In this document: positions 11,880 to 23,284 of the stretch, piece after piece | Layout of the letters: each line of letters begins with the position of its first letter | Position numbering within the stretch: position 1 is the stretch's first letter | NCBI GenBank assembly: GCA_014905825.1 | Contig: JACGCN010000008.1 | Location: 62,001-126,000 of the forward strand | Origin: Lyophyllum atratum | Taxonomy: Eukaryota > Basidiomycota > Agaricomycetes > Agaricales > Lyophyllaceae | DNA: 64,000 nt | Reading direction: 5' to 3' | Program-made: the position numbers and the translations under genes | The notes under the pieces: model-generated | The model's database searches: none | Told to the model about the DNA's origin: nothing | Seen by the model: the letters and a program-made list of their open reading frames with translations, nothing else

Positions 11880-13370
11880 GTCGTATGGCGTGTTTGGCGC
11901 GTATGCCCATGGACGGAACATAGTCTTCGCAGACCGCGTGTTGCGACGCATGATAAGGGAGAAGGGTCCAGAAACCGAACATAAGTTGGACAGCGCCATG
12001 GTGCCAAATCAGTCGGATGCTGCCAGCGGGTTATCAAAAACAAGGCAGAGCAAGATACGATTCGAGTTCCAAAAAGGAAGTCATGGGCACGCAATGAAAT
12101 GCGCGTGGCGAAGAACAGCTCAACAAGTTAGCAAGGCTCTTTCATGAAGAAGCGCACAGCGTTGGTACCATATGGCTCGCGAGGATTTCAGACATAAGGG
12201 CAGAAGCACAGCATGCGGGGGGGAGGTAATCAGGTGCTGACGGCATATGATTCGCAACCAAAGAAATGTCGCCACCGTGATCAAGTTATGGAGATAAATC
12301 AAGGAAATATGACAACTCCACGGGCCCGATTCGCATGCAGATTCCGTTGATAGTCTGACGTCGATGCCAGAAGCGATCTCGGCAAGCTAGTGTTGATGAA
12401 TCAAGGAGGCGCCGGGTTACCGTGTACCCGCCCAGAATCTGAAGGAGGATGCGTAGAGAAAGAGCTGTCTAATCATGGAATGCTTACCACTGTTGAATGA
12501 CGCCGCCCATGATAAACCCATGCTTATCGCTGCTCTGCATGATTCTGGGTTCATAGGTCTCGCCGGTGCGGAACTGTTTGCGGGCCGGATACAGTAGCAA
12601 AACTTGTCGCATGGTCTTCGAACCACTTCTTGATCGCGTGGTCGCAAAGACGATGGAGATGGAACAGGTGTCCACAAAACGTTCCTGATGGGATTCTAAA
12701 AATAAACGCCAGTCTGCTATCATTATATCGACTGTCATTTCGAAATGACCGAGCATGCAATACAACGATGAGTATCTCCGTGGGAGGCGTTGAGAAGCAT
12801 CTTTGCCATTGCGGTCACTTGCGGTCACCGAATACGATCTGGAGGTCATATGGAGTCAAGTTAGCACCCTTGTGGCAGTTGTACATGGTAAAATCCATCA
12901 GGCACCTGGCAAGATAGCCCCCAATGCACTGTTGTACTGTTACATCATGATATGCCTGCCGATATGCATCGCCGAATTAACCTTGCCAGTCTGATGAAGA
13001 GAGTTGACTGTATGAGAAGGCATTGGAATTACAAGGAGGCCATAGTCCGAGTCGCTCCGTCGATATTAGCCACAGGTTGAAGCCTTCATTGTCGTCACTC
13101 TCATCCCACCGATGGAGAGTTGTATGCAGCTATGATAATGCACAAGGTTCCCAGTCCCGACCGAACAGCCTCAATATTTGACTCTGCTTGGTATAGGAGC
13201 TGAAATACAACAGGCATCAATCTTTCTTCGAATTTTCTTTGACCGCCTTCCAAATTTTTGACGAGCTACACGGTTCCAGCTATATACAATCTAATGCCTC
13301 TTCTACCCCATTATCCACCTCATCTCACAACTACCTATGGTGTAGGTAGGCCTTTGTAATCCTATTATCG
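11880..13370. other. Gene-poor region, no supported gene
   Basis: About 1.5 kb between the fungalysin promoter and the AAA_28 ATPase stop. Minus-strand open frames at 12484-12849 and 12417-12677 overlap each other, lack recognisable motifs and do not join by clear introns. I see no RNA gene or strong repeat. Confidence 0.4.
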
Positions 13371-13984
13371 TCATAGGCGCAGTAGCCCGAGCACAGTGAT
13401 AAGTCTCTCCTCCAAGAATCTCATGTCTGGACCAATTTCTCGAAAGTGGATTCCCAGTTCTCCGAGTATGACTTGAAATGCCTCAAAGCATTGGGACTGT
13501 TGCTCTATGAGACGGACACCGTCGTCTTCCTGCCACTCGGTAACAGGCGCAAGCAACAGAAACGTCTCATTGCGATAGTTCTGGAGTGCAAGTTGGAAGT
13601 CTAGTGAGTTCACCAGAATATCTCGTCGTCTTCGCGCTTCTTCGTCACCGTTCGAGGTCAACACGGCGTAGACAATGGGATCCACGGCTGACCTGTCGCA
13701 TATTTGTATAGGACACAATCGACCTTCAGCCTCCTTCTTTAAATGTGCGACCATTATAGCTTGCTGCATCTCGAGTGAGCCCACGTCTCTCCGACTATAT
13801 CCTTGAGTCGCCATCACATCTCGAGCAACCTCTCTCACTACTGCAGGCCCTTCCAAAGAAAGTTTCTTCGCGAGTATATTTATGAGGGTGGTCTTTCCCG
13901 TCGACTACCAGCTCCGCGTCAAGGCATAAACGCAACGGAGCGAGTAGAACTCACCGACGGCCCGACAAGATGGATTCTCTTCAT
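13371..13984 (-). CDS. Small P-loop ATPase/kinase, AAA_28 (NadR/Ttd14-like)
   Basis: Two exons (13955-13984 and 13371-13904, intron 13905-13954) give 187 residues. The intron splits the Walker A motif exactly: exon 1 encodes MKRIHLVGPS and exon 2 continues with STGKTTL, giving GPSSTGKTT at residues ~8-16. REVARDVMATQGY and CDRSAVDPIVYA are typical of the AAA_28 fold shared with the NadR kinase domain and fly Ttd14, the second being a Walker-B/lid-like segment. The substrate is unknown. Fungal members are common but uncharacterised to my knowledge. It is transcribed divergently from the RdRP-helicase gene across a 145-bp gap, so the two may share a promoter. Confidence 0.8.
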
Positions 13985-14129
13985 CTCTACCTTGTAGAAG
14001 ATGAAGGAGGAACGTGAGATAGGTTGGCTTCTTTAGCGCTGCGGATTTTACGGTTTTAGGTTCAAAGAAGCGCCCGCGAATGCTTATGGCCCCTCTATTG
14101 CAGCTTCACATCAACTGTAACCTACCATC
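13985..14129. promoter_or_regulatory. Short bidirectional intergenic region
   Basis: Only 145 bp separate the ATG of the minus-strand AAA_28 ATPase (13984) from the ATG of the plus-strand RdRP-helicase (14130). All upstream signals for both genes must lie here or inside the neighbour. I see no TATA box. The inference of shared control rests on spacing alone. Confidence 0.45.
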
Positions 14130-17100
14130 ATGGTACCCCATGTTCTGCGCGATAATCCTTCCAAGGCCGATGACAACTGGCGGTTCACTGTCCCATCCGG
14201 GGTTTTGAAAGTCCCCTCAAACCGACCCAACCACGGGAAGCTCATCAGCTTCAGCAGTGAAAAGATTACGCTACAGATAACAAAGTTCCCTGAGAACAGA
14301 GTTCTACGCTCCGATGACCCCTCGAAATTCATCCTTCTGTCCTTTGGAAATCTTCGATTTCCTGAATCCACTATCCGGGAAGGATCGGAGTACATCATGC
14401 GTTTGTTTAAGGCTGGATTATTCTTGAACGGCGTCCAGTACCGATTCTACCATCATAGCAACAGTCAACTTGTAAGTATCGACCCTAGCGATATAGTAAA
14501 CCTGTTGATGTGTCTACCAGAGGGGGCGTTCCTGCTTCGTACGCGAGGCCAATTCGGATGCTGAACTAGATGCTCGAATTTACGCCTTGGGAGATTATGG
14601 GAAGATCATGAATATCGCGAAACGTGAGTCCAATCTGTTGTTACCAGGGTGCTCGCCCTCTTATCAGCTTGACCAAGGTGCAAAACGGATAGGTCTACTG
14701 TTTTCAGAGGCCCAGCTTGACTGGCAACTGGATCCTGGCTTTACTACAGATATCCCGGATATTAAATCAGGAGATGAGATCTTCTCCGATGGATGTGGAC
14801 TCATGTCGCGACACTTTGCAGTACAGCTAAGTAGAGCAAGAAAGATCATTATCAGAGGTGCAAGATACACGCCTACAGTTTTTCAGATCCGGTAAGCCAA
14901 CATTATATCACATTACTGTATGACTTTTGCTGACTCCGAAGAAGATATCTGGGTTACAAGGGTGTCCTGATGTTGCATCCTGATCTCGACGTGCAAAAGA
15001 AGCACCTGGTGCAATTTCGAAAGAGTATGAGGAAATTCTCGACCACCGCGGATCTCACCTTCTCACTCGTCGGCTACTCAAAACCTTATACCTTCGGTCG
15101 CCTCAATAACGACGTCATTGTTCTTTTGTCGAGTCTTGGCATCACGAATGACAAAGTCCTGGCCAAGCAACGGGAGTATTTCGAGTGGATTACCAATGCA
15201 TCGAAAGATCCAGTCAAGGCCGTCGATTTTCTGTTTGCCATTGGCGAAAACGAACTCGCTGAAAGAGTCCTTCTGGATGGCCTGGATCATCCGGCCGTAT
15301 CAGCACAAATACGACGACGCCAGTTATCGGAAACGGCCAAGTTCCGGAACGAGAAGGGTCGATCCAAAGCGCCCATCTTCATCAGGGACTCTCGACGGTT
15401 ATTTGGAGTGTGCGATCCCTACCAGGTACTCCAGGAGGGGGAACATTCGCATAATGACTGCCCGCAAAGGGCCGTCCACTCCGATCCATGGCGATGTTAT
15501 AGTGGTGCGAAACCCTTGTCTTCATCCGGGTGAGCATTTCATTTTGCTGCTCGTGCGGAAGCCCAACTTATAGTGAGATAGGCGACTGCCTAAAATTACG
15601 TGCGGTGCATCATAACAAACTGGCGCATCTTGTGGATTGTATCGTGTTCGCATCCGTTGCGCGACCTGGGCATCATTCTGCTCCATCTATGAGCAGTGGT
15701 GGAGACCTCGATGGTGAGTTATCCGGCGTGATGTATTCGCTGCAGACCATTGAAGCTGGTTTGTTCCAGGCGATGAATACTTTGTCTGCTGGGACAAAGA
15801 TCTAGTACCTAGCAAAGTTGCGGAAGTGAGTTTTCAACTTTTTTTCTTATTCATTCATTCCTTGATATGTCGCCACAGTCATACGATTATCCAGGAAACA
15901 AGGAATTTACAAGCAAAAAGATTGAAAGATCAGATCTAGCGAACCATTTCGCGTCGTATAGTGGGTAAGCGTAACAAACAGCGTTTTTGTAGATCACAAT
16001 TCTTACGATTTCTAGTGCTGGAGTGGCCAGAGTGTCATCCCTCCATGCGAAATGGGTCCGCGCCAGTCCATTGGGTGCTTTATCTCCGGAATGCCAAGAG
16101 CTGAACGCCCTGCACTCCCAATGCGTGGACGGGGCACGAATCAGGATCCCTGACCGCCTAACCAACCCGCCGGATCGGCCAGATTTGGAGCCTTATATCC
16201 TGGACCTCTTGGAGGCAGACAGAACCAAATTTGCTGACCAATTCACTAAAGAGGTGTCTCTTAGGGAAGCGATGACATCCACGGACATCAAAGAGGGGAA
16301 GGAACTCCTCGTCGCACTTCTCCAGAGCCAGCAAAGTGCAGTATCCGAGTACGAGCTGTTTACCCTTGCGTGTCTTGTTGCGCGCAAGCACGACTTCGAT
16401 GTCACGCCTTTCTTAAGCCATCTCGATGTGTCCGCTCTTAGCGCTCAAGAAAAACATGCGCTTAGTGCCACTTTGCGCTTGTCCCCCGAAAAGCATCCTT
16501 ACGTCTGGAACTCCTTGATTCGTTCTGATATCCTGACGCCACGAGATCTGTTTCAGAGAGCCCTTAACCACCCTTTTTCTATGCAACGCCTGTATTCGTC
16601 CAAAGAGCATGGGCTCACGACGTTTTTTGAGTACCTCCAGATGGCGACGCAGGAGTACACCAGAAAGTTACTCATTCTCAAGGTAATTGCATTCACCCAA
16701 CTGGGTTTTGCGTGAACTCATGTGTTCCTAGACCGAAGAACGATTCGCGATCGGAATTTTCATGAGAGGCCAAATACCATGGGACGAGGATCCGGATGTG
16801 AACGAAAACGTTGTGGTCTGCTCTTTCATGCCGAATACAGCTTCCACCCTATCCGGGTATCGACCATGCACTGCCGGATACCGCTTGCATGTTAGCGACA
16901 CTCACTTTCAGCTCTACAACAGACATATTGGCGACACATTCATCTTCCTCAACCGCGCGCCTCGCGCTTTTGATCCTGAAATTGCCGCAAGCATCGCATT
17001 GGGGAAGATTTCTGCCACTGTCCAAAGAGTACGAATATCGTCTTTTCTACATACGCGTTTGTTGACTCTTTGTGCAGCAAATTGGCCGGATACGGAGCAC

Positions 17101-20052
17101 CCCTGTGATTGCTATCGAGCTTCACGTCGTCTCTAACCGTGATCGTGTAGCGCATCAGTTGTTCGATCTATGGTTCGAACAGTAGGTCCAAGCCCTTATT
17201 GGCTGACAAGTTCTGACCAACCTTTAGTGTCCCGACTGAAGAGCTCCTTCCACGCTTTCAACGCCGCGCAACACCGTATCAGTTCAATGACCTCCGTGAC
17301 GTGGACTGGAAGGACCCAGAAAATCGGTTACTTCTGCCATCCTTCTTTCCCAAGGCGTCGAGCGTATTCCCGAGGGTGGATTCGCCATCGAATGCGGCAT
17401 TCGGGCCTCCGCCAGGATCAATCCCTGACGACCCCAAATACGAACATCACACGCAGGAGAGTATGAACGCCCATTTATCCAAAAAGGTCGCACCAGAGAT
17501 CAACAAGATCATGGAGTTTGCTCTCGAACATCACGCAGAAGAAGAAATATTTCTCATCTTCAACTTCACTGTTGCTCAGACGCCTCTAGATTGCGCGACA
17601 GTGAAGAGATGGATGGAAATGTTCCCTCCACTAGCCTTCACCTTGCTCAAATCCTTCCCACCCAAGGAAGACGGATCTCTCGCCGAAGAAATTGCAGATA
17701 CCGCTCACGATATCTGCCGCAATATCATCCGATGCGCAAATTCTTTGGGAATTGCCGTCCTCGTGGCACTAGAGAAGATTTCGAGAGTCATTGCGACTAT
17801 GGATGTCGAGCAATATTTCGATCTCCTCACGTTGACAGCCCTTTCCGTTCGTTCGCGGCATCTTGTCCAAGAAATTCTTCTGGTCCTGAACGACTGTCGC
17901 ATAAACGCTGCAATTGGACCATTGTCACCATCCATGAAATATGGATGTAAATTTGCGCTTTCAATTGCTTTCGACCGAGCCGAGGAAGCCGCTGACGAGT
18001 GCCCATGTGACGACTCAGGAAAGCCGGGGAGGCAGAGGACGCCACCTACCCAAGCGAAACTCTCGTTCATCCCTGACGATCCTGCTCATATCCGCGCCGT
18101 GGTTCGGGTTGATGCTAGAACTGATGTTCGTTTGCATTCTCATGTTCGACTGCAAGCAACATCCAAGGCTACAAATCGATGGACTGAAGCACTTGTTCTT
18201 GACGGCCTTGTTGTCGTGGCAATGAAAGGAGAGCTCAAGATCAGCTTACTCCATCCGCCCCCACCTGAAATGGAACGCATGGACTGGAATATGTACAATG
18301 CAGGAATTATAGGTACGTGCGGCGGGATTGTTTCTACTGCGATCCAATATTCAATTCCCATGGATTTCTAGCAACGTCCAGAGCGATGATGGACGCAGTC
18401 TTACGCCTCTTGAAAGAAGGGGCGGCTTGCTGTAAATTCCACAAAATTATCACGGGCGAACCAGAAGAAAACGATGATCTTAGCGAAGAACCCGCTGTTT
18501 CGAATTTGGGCCATTCGATAGCTTCTGCGCGACTTAACGAAAGTCAAGTCATGGCAGTGAATTCCTGTACAGCACCTCTCTCGCTGATTTGGGGGCCACC
18601 TGGTACGTCACTATGAGACCTTCAATACCCCTGGCGTGTCTGATTCAGAAGCTCGCGAAACTGTTAGGAACCGGAAAAACGACTGTCGTCGTGGACATCC
18701 TTCGAGATATCATTAAGAGATCCTCTGGAGGAGATCCCCCCAAGATTCTGATGACGGCCTCGACTCACAATGGTGAACCCATTTCTAGTGAAATGCATTC
18801 TCAGATTGACTTAACGAGTAGCGGTCGACAACGTGTTGGAGAGGTTTGTTGCCATCAACGAAAATGAAGAGCTTCTTCCAGAACAGCAAATATTGCGGGT
18901 TGCGACCGACCAATCGAAAGTCAACGAAGGCCTGAAGCATTACACTGTCGATGCTAGGGTGGCGACACCAATGAAAACAATCGACTGGCGAAGAAGGCTC
19001 AGGAGAGGGTCAAGGCAGCCGTTCTGGTGTTCACCACTTGCGCTGGTTCGTATCCTGTACAATTATATAATGCCGATTCTAACTATCAGTTCAAGGTGCC
19101 GGACTTGGAACTCTGCGGAAAGTCGACTTTGACATCGCGATTATAGACGAGGCATCTCAGATCACGGAGCCGGGTTCACTCATACCCCTTGTGAAAGGAA
19201 TCAAGAGGGCTGTCCTTGTGGGAGACCAGTGAGTCGTTCAAGAATTCATCAGCGGCAATCAAGCTGGGAATTATTGACATGTCACACAGTGTACAACTAC
19301 GTCCGATAGTAGGAAAGATGGGTGCCGTCTTGGAATTCGACATATCGCTGTTAGAACGGCTCTACACTCACGTCGAGAAACCTCAAATGCGCAAGACCAT
19401 GCTGGATGTACAATATCGTTCGCCGAAGGAGCTCATGGCTTTCCCCTCCAAGGCCTTCTACGGTGGCAAGCTGAAAACAGGCCTCCAGGACACTGTGAAT
19501 ATTCTCAGGATCCTTTCTTTCTCATCCTTCCCTTGGCCTCGTCATGCTGGAGCGCTCATCCCTACCGTCTTCATTCAGTGCTCAGACGAGGAGGATACGG
19601 GTGGCATGTCGAAAAGGAATATCGGCCAGGTGGACCTCGTTGGGCACATCCTCCCAATGCTTACTACACCGGAAGGAGGAGATGTCACCGTGTCGCCTAA
19701 CGACACGTCGTCTTTGGCTTCTTTGAAAATCACAGTTTTAACGCCGTATAAGAAACAAATCCAAGCCCTGCGTGACAAACTTCCTTCTTCTGTTCCCTGC
19801 TCGACAGTCGACGCGTTTCAGGGTCGCGAAAGCGATATCATCATCTTCTCAACGGTTCGATGCAATACACAAGGAGATATTGGTTTCCTCGACGACAGGA
19901 GGAGGTTGAACGTCATGTGGACCCGCGCTCGTTTAGCGCTGATAATCATTGGTGATCGTCACACCTTGGGCGCCAATCCACTCTGGAAGGAAGCGCTTGA
20001 TTCATGTACAGAAGTCAAGGTAACTTTACCGGAAAGCAGCGATGTCAGTTGA
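14130..20052 (+). CDS. RNA-dependent RNA polymerase fused to SF1 UPF1-like RNA helicase (two frame breaks)
   Basis: Sixteen exons: 14130-14471, 14521-14623, 14678-14891, 14945-15529, 15582-15713, 15770-15825, 15879-15964, 16016-16682, 16732-17028, 17078-17181, 17228-18312, 18372-18602, 18668-18772, 18822-19045, 19096-19228, 19290-20052. They total 5127 nt, about 1708 residues. The N-terminal half is a cellular QDE-1/Rdp1-type RdRP: FSDGCGLMS, PTVFQIRYLGYKG, RNPCLHPGD and the catalytic DLDGD near residue 457, split by intron 15714-15769. A ~650-residue helical linker leads to an SF1 helicase: GPPGTGKTT near residue 1300, IIDEASQITEP near 1430, VLVGDHVQLRP, VDAFQGRESD and RRLNVMWTRAR. Phases run unbroken from polymerase to helicase. 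The frame breaks twice: +1 at about 15437-15445 (five-G run after VLQEG) and -1 near 18960 (after YTVDARV). The shifts cancel overall. They may be real decay or assembly errors. The expected role is dsRNA synthesis in RNA silencing. The N-terminal extension is short for an RdRP. Confidence 0.88.
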
Positions 20053-20407
20053 GTCTCGAAATCTATTACTTGGTGTTCTCATGCGTACCGCGCATCTATC
20101 CTTGCAACCATGAGGCAAACAGCTCAGATCTGTTTCATGAGTGGGATAACATACTTACGAGGCGAGAAAAAGAATTGACTTTATGTAAAGTCTTCCTGGG
20201 ACACAGGACTGCCTAGCTCATGAAGGAATCGGAGGATTTTATGCTCTTGACTGCCATCAGCGACTATCTTGATGGCCACATGCCGCTGTTGTGAATCTTG
20301 CGCAAAGAAGACAGTTAACTGAAGAGGATAAGCACTGGAATAAGAGTTCGTATTGGACGGAGTCTCACTCCACGGCCACTGTAAGCTGCGAAAGGGGGCG
20401 TATATTA
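20053..20407. other. Intergenic between RdRP-helicase and a small hypothetical gene
   Basis: A 355-bp convergent gap. No ORF, RNA gene or repeat that I can support. Confidence 0.4.
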
Positions 20408-20756
20408 TTATCGGTCGACAGCTTCATATCGGTCGACAGCTTCCTCTGAGGTTCCTCCAAAAATGGCGTACGGGAATTCGGAATTGCAAGGTTCATCGGG
20501 GGGAAGCAAAGGTTTTGAGGTGGTAGTGGGGTCTCCATCTTCGTCGAGCACTGAGGTGTACAGTGTATAACCGTGGCTCAAAAACCACTGATGCATAAAA
20601 TCCGAATAAATGATATCTTTCCGCATTTCGATGTCGGCATCATCGCGAAGAGCTTTGAACTCCTGCTGTATTTCTGACTATGGTTCATGAAAGACATTGA
20701 ACTACATTGAACGACATCAGAAAAAAATGAACGCTTACTTCGGTTAGTTCATCCAT
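20408..20756 (-). CDS. Small hypothetical protein, 95 residues
   Basis: Two exons (20739-20756 and 20408-20677; intron 20678-20738) give 95 residues starting MDELTESEIQQEF and ending EEAVDRYEAVDR, with adjacent TAA TAA stops. The protein is acidic and soluble, with no signal peptide or membrane segment and no motif I recognise. The final codons duplicate GAAGCTGTCGACCGATA, a small direct repeat. The start codon and upstream DNA sit inside a larger tandem duplication (20744-21091), which suggests a locus being rearranged. It may be a real small gene or the 5' remnant of a longer one; I favour a remnant slightly. Confidence 0.4.
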
Positions 20757-21091
20757 CTTTTACGTGTTCTCAATATAATTGTATGTCGAGAAGGAATAAA
20801 TAGGACGACCTTGAGCTTGGAAGAAGTTGTTGAGGAAGAAGTTGTTGACCACTGTCGAAGTCGGATTCAGGTCAACTTCACGCTGCGGCCTGCCGCCACT
20901 GAACTTGATACACGTGATGGACGCGTCGCTAGTTCATCCATGTTTTACGTGTTCTCAATTAAATGGTATGTTGAGAAGGAATGAATAGGACGACCTTCAG
21001 CTTGGAAGAAGTTATGACCATTGTCGAAGTCGGACTCAAGCCAACACGCTGCCGCCACCGAACTTCAAGATGCACGTGATGGACGGGTCGC
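20744..21091. repeat. Direct tandem duplication of a start-codon/promoter segment
   Basis: The segment from about 20744 to 20930 is repeated, diverged and with a shorter middle, from about 20930 to 21091. Shared blocks include GTTCATCCAT, TTTACGTGTTCTCAAT, GAAGGAAT.AATAGGACGACC, CTTGGAAGAAGTT, TGTCGAAGTCGGA and CACGTGATGGACG. On the minus strand both copies carry ATGGATGAACTA, so the start codon of the 95-residue hypothetical gene is duplicated. Copy 1 also holds an internal duplication of GAAGAAGTTGTTGA. Confidence 0.7.
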
Positions 21092-21582
21092 GTCAGTCAC
21101 GTCGCCAGGTTGGAGTCACAATACACTCTCGGTCCTCGGAGTCGTACTGTCAATTCATGCAGAGCGCGCGCAATATGGTCAGACGATCATGGACAGCATG
21201 ATGGACAGCCTGGACTAGTCGGATAGTAGGCATTGAAGATGTGAGCGTCGCGCCGACAGTCCAAGAAAACGCGACTCCGAGCCCGCTTACTTTCATCTAC
21301 TTCGCAGTGGACCTCTCGACCAGGATGCATTAGGTCCATATATCTTGGAACGTCGAGTGCGAGTGGTACACAGGTCCCCGAGGCCCGGCACGTGGATATC
21401 TAGATCTAATCGAGATCATGCACTTGACCTAATCTTATCGCAGACTATCAATGCTTTCGTTGGACTCCAACACAAACTGGGTACTTCGATGCATTCAAAT
21501 ACCCAGTGCTCAAGCGCTCTTCTTTCGAACCAGATACCACTGCCCGTATCACTTCTCGTACACTTTTCCTGATCAAACCGAT

Positions 21583-22016
21583 TCACCATGTGCAGAGCCC
21601 CAACTCGCTCCAGTACTCTGCTGAGTCCGGCCACGCCTTATTCTGTTGCTCGACACGTTCTTCAGCTTCTTGGGCGAACCACCCCGGCATCCACTCATTG
21701 TTGTCCAGACGAGCGCCGTACTCATAGACCGCCATCTCCAGAAGCTTATCCATGTCCTCTTCGTCCACCGTCGTCTTCTCTTGCATGCGTCGCCTCAGGC
21801 CAGGGAGTGTACAGGGAGAACCACAGCACTCGGCAGGTTACGGTAGGAGAGATGGTAGGCACGCACGTTTGGCTCTCTGTTCTCCATCCCGTAGATTGCG
21901 CAGGCGGCGCTACCGAAGAGACATGCCTTGAAGTTATGTATTTCTAAGACCCATATAGCTTCGCGAGCGGCTTGGCGTATCCGTGTGACAGTCAAGGGGT
22001 CGCTACCGTTAGGCAT
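21583..22016 (-). pseudogene. Decayed nucleotidyltransferase-like gene
   Basis: The first exon (~21867-22016) reads MPNGSDPLTVTRIRQAAREA and contains LFGSAACAIYG and MENREPN. I recognise this as the opening of the fungal nucleotidyltransferase-fold proteins, where the G-S motif begins the active site and an Asp-rich strand should follow. Here a GTGCGT donor follows EPN and the expected catalytic Asp segment is missing. A possible second exon (KTTVDEEDMDKLLEMAVYEY to YWSELGLCTW, stop at 21583) can be joined in phase, giving only ~115 residues. The core is therefore deleted or lost. The assignment is from memory of the family. Confidence 0.4.
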
Positions 22017-22246
22017 AATGCATAAAGAGCAAGAGAGCTAGTGACCGGGGCCGCGGGCGCCTGAGCATCTATTACTTAAAAAAGGCGCTCAATCATCGAC
22101 CGAAGGACGCTGGGCACGAAGATCATGCGTTCATTACGTCCTCGCAATCTGTTAATTATGCAACTAGGAGAATAGGCACGAAAAAATACATAACATGAAA
22201 AAGGATCCCAAATATTCAATCAACAATACAATCCATAATTCACAGT

Positions 22247-23214
22247 TTACTGCGATGTCGCAGCCGGTGCCTTTCGCTGAGCACTAAGTGTAGCCTGCCT
22301 ATCCGCAAACCTCTTAAAAACCACTCCCTATAAGGTCGGCCATGATCAGCTCCTGCTCACGAAGGTGATAGACCAGATGAACAAACCTCGTCCCAGGTCT
22401 TCTTGAAGCTATCCCGGGCCTTGATGTCGCTGAAGTACTTGTGATACCGTGCAAACTTGGGGTCATTCGTCAAGGTCTCGTACGCCTTCAGACCAGTGCC
22501 CTCCTCGTACGATCCGAAGTCATTCTTGAGGACGACCTCGATCCTCGCCAGGAAGGGTGCGATAGACGCGTCTGCGATGGTGAACTCGGGACCGATGGCG
22601 AATCCCTCCGAGGGGAGGAGGGTTTGAATCTTCTCTATCCCAGCAAGCACTTTCTCAACAGGCTCGCCCCGGAGAACGCACGCTCCGAAGGCGGTGGTGA
22701 GGTGGTTGGATACGGCGTCGATGAAGAAGCGGGCTTTTGCGCGGAGGACGGGGTCGGTGGGAAGGAGTTTGCCAGAAATGTCTACGACGAATTCGAGGAG
22801 GACGAGGGATTCGGCGATCTTCTCGGACTCAGGGGATGGCTTGCTGGGGTCGGTAGGGGGACCGCCGTATGCAATGGCCGGCACCTTGTAGTGGCACTGT
22901 CAGCGTCGATGTGAATAAGAAGTGCGGGTGTGGACGCACCTTGCTGGCGGGGTTCACTTGAGGCGCATACCATTCTGGCTTGTTCTGCAGATCGATCTCA
23001 TAGCGGGTGTATTCGAGTTCGGCCTCCTCCAGGGCGATTTCCACCTGTGCAGCGGTGTTAGCGTCATGTGAAGTTGAAATGCGAGGATGGGCTCACTCTG
23101 TGGGCATATGGGCAGACCTGCAATCATGTAAGTCAGGTATTGCGACTATGATCAGCGTCAAAGTCAATGATTCACCTTGGCGGTGTATAGAGTGAGTTGT
23201 TTTGACGCCGTCAT
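22247..23214 (-). CDS. Glutathione S-transferase, omega-like (Cys active site)
   Basis: Cytosolic glutathione transferase/thioltransferase. Exons 23176-23214, 23097-23117, 22940-23044, 22387-22884 and 22247-22327 give 247 residues. It starts MTASKQLTLYTAK, and exon 2 (only 21 nt) encodes V-C-P-Y-A-H-R, the Cys-type active site of omega-class enzymes. ASKVPAIAYGG is the cis-Pro glutathione-binding loop. IGPEFTIADASIAPFLARIE is the conserved N-capping box of the C-terminal helical domain. If the last intron (22328-22386, donor GTTTGT) is retained, translation ends at 22357 after GLSPS. The spliced end (WDEGVVFKRFADRQ...) looks more like the family, so I chose it. White-rot fungi use such enzymes to handle lignin-derived and extractive compounds; this is family knowledge, not shown here. 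Confidence 0.9.
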
Positions 23215-23276
23215 GGTTGGAAGAAATGAATCGAAGTCGGTAGAACAGTGTTATTCTGTTGACGCTACCTCCCAGG

Positions 23277-23284
23277 CTTTATAG
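23277..23284 (-). promoter_or_regulatory. Putative TATA box of the GST gene
   Basis: Minus-strand CTATAAAG lies about 65 bp upstream of the GST start codon, the same motif and distance as at the fungalysin gene. Confidence 0.45.

Noticed and set aside
12484..12849. 121-codon minus-strand ORF in the fungalysin/ATPase gap
   Set aside because: No motif, overlaps other open frames in the same strand, and no convincing introns or partner exons.
15770..15825. DLDGD split by an intron taken as a broken catalytic site
   Set aside because: GT-AG intron 15714-15769 joins GAT G and GC GAT in phase, giving an intact DLDGD.
18890..18970. A short intron instead of a frameshift near YTVDARV
   Set aside because: The only AG acceptor (GATGCTAG) would need a donor giving ~42 or ~62 nt introns with poor donors, and would remove residues that match the helicase family.
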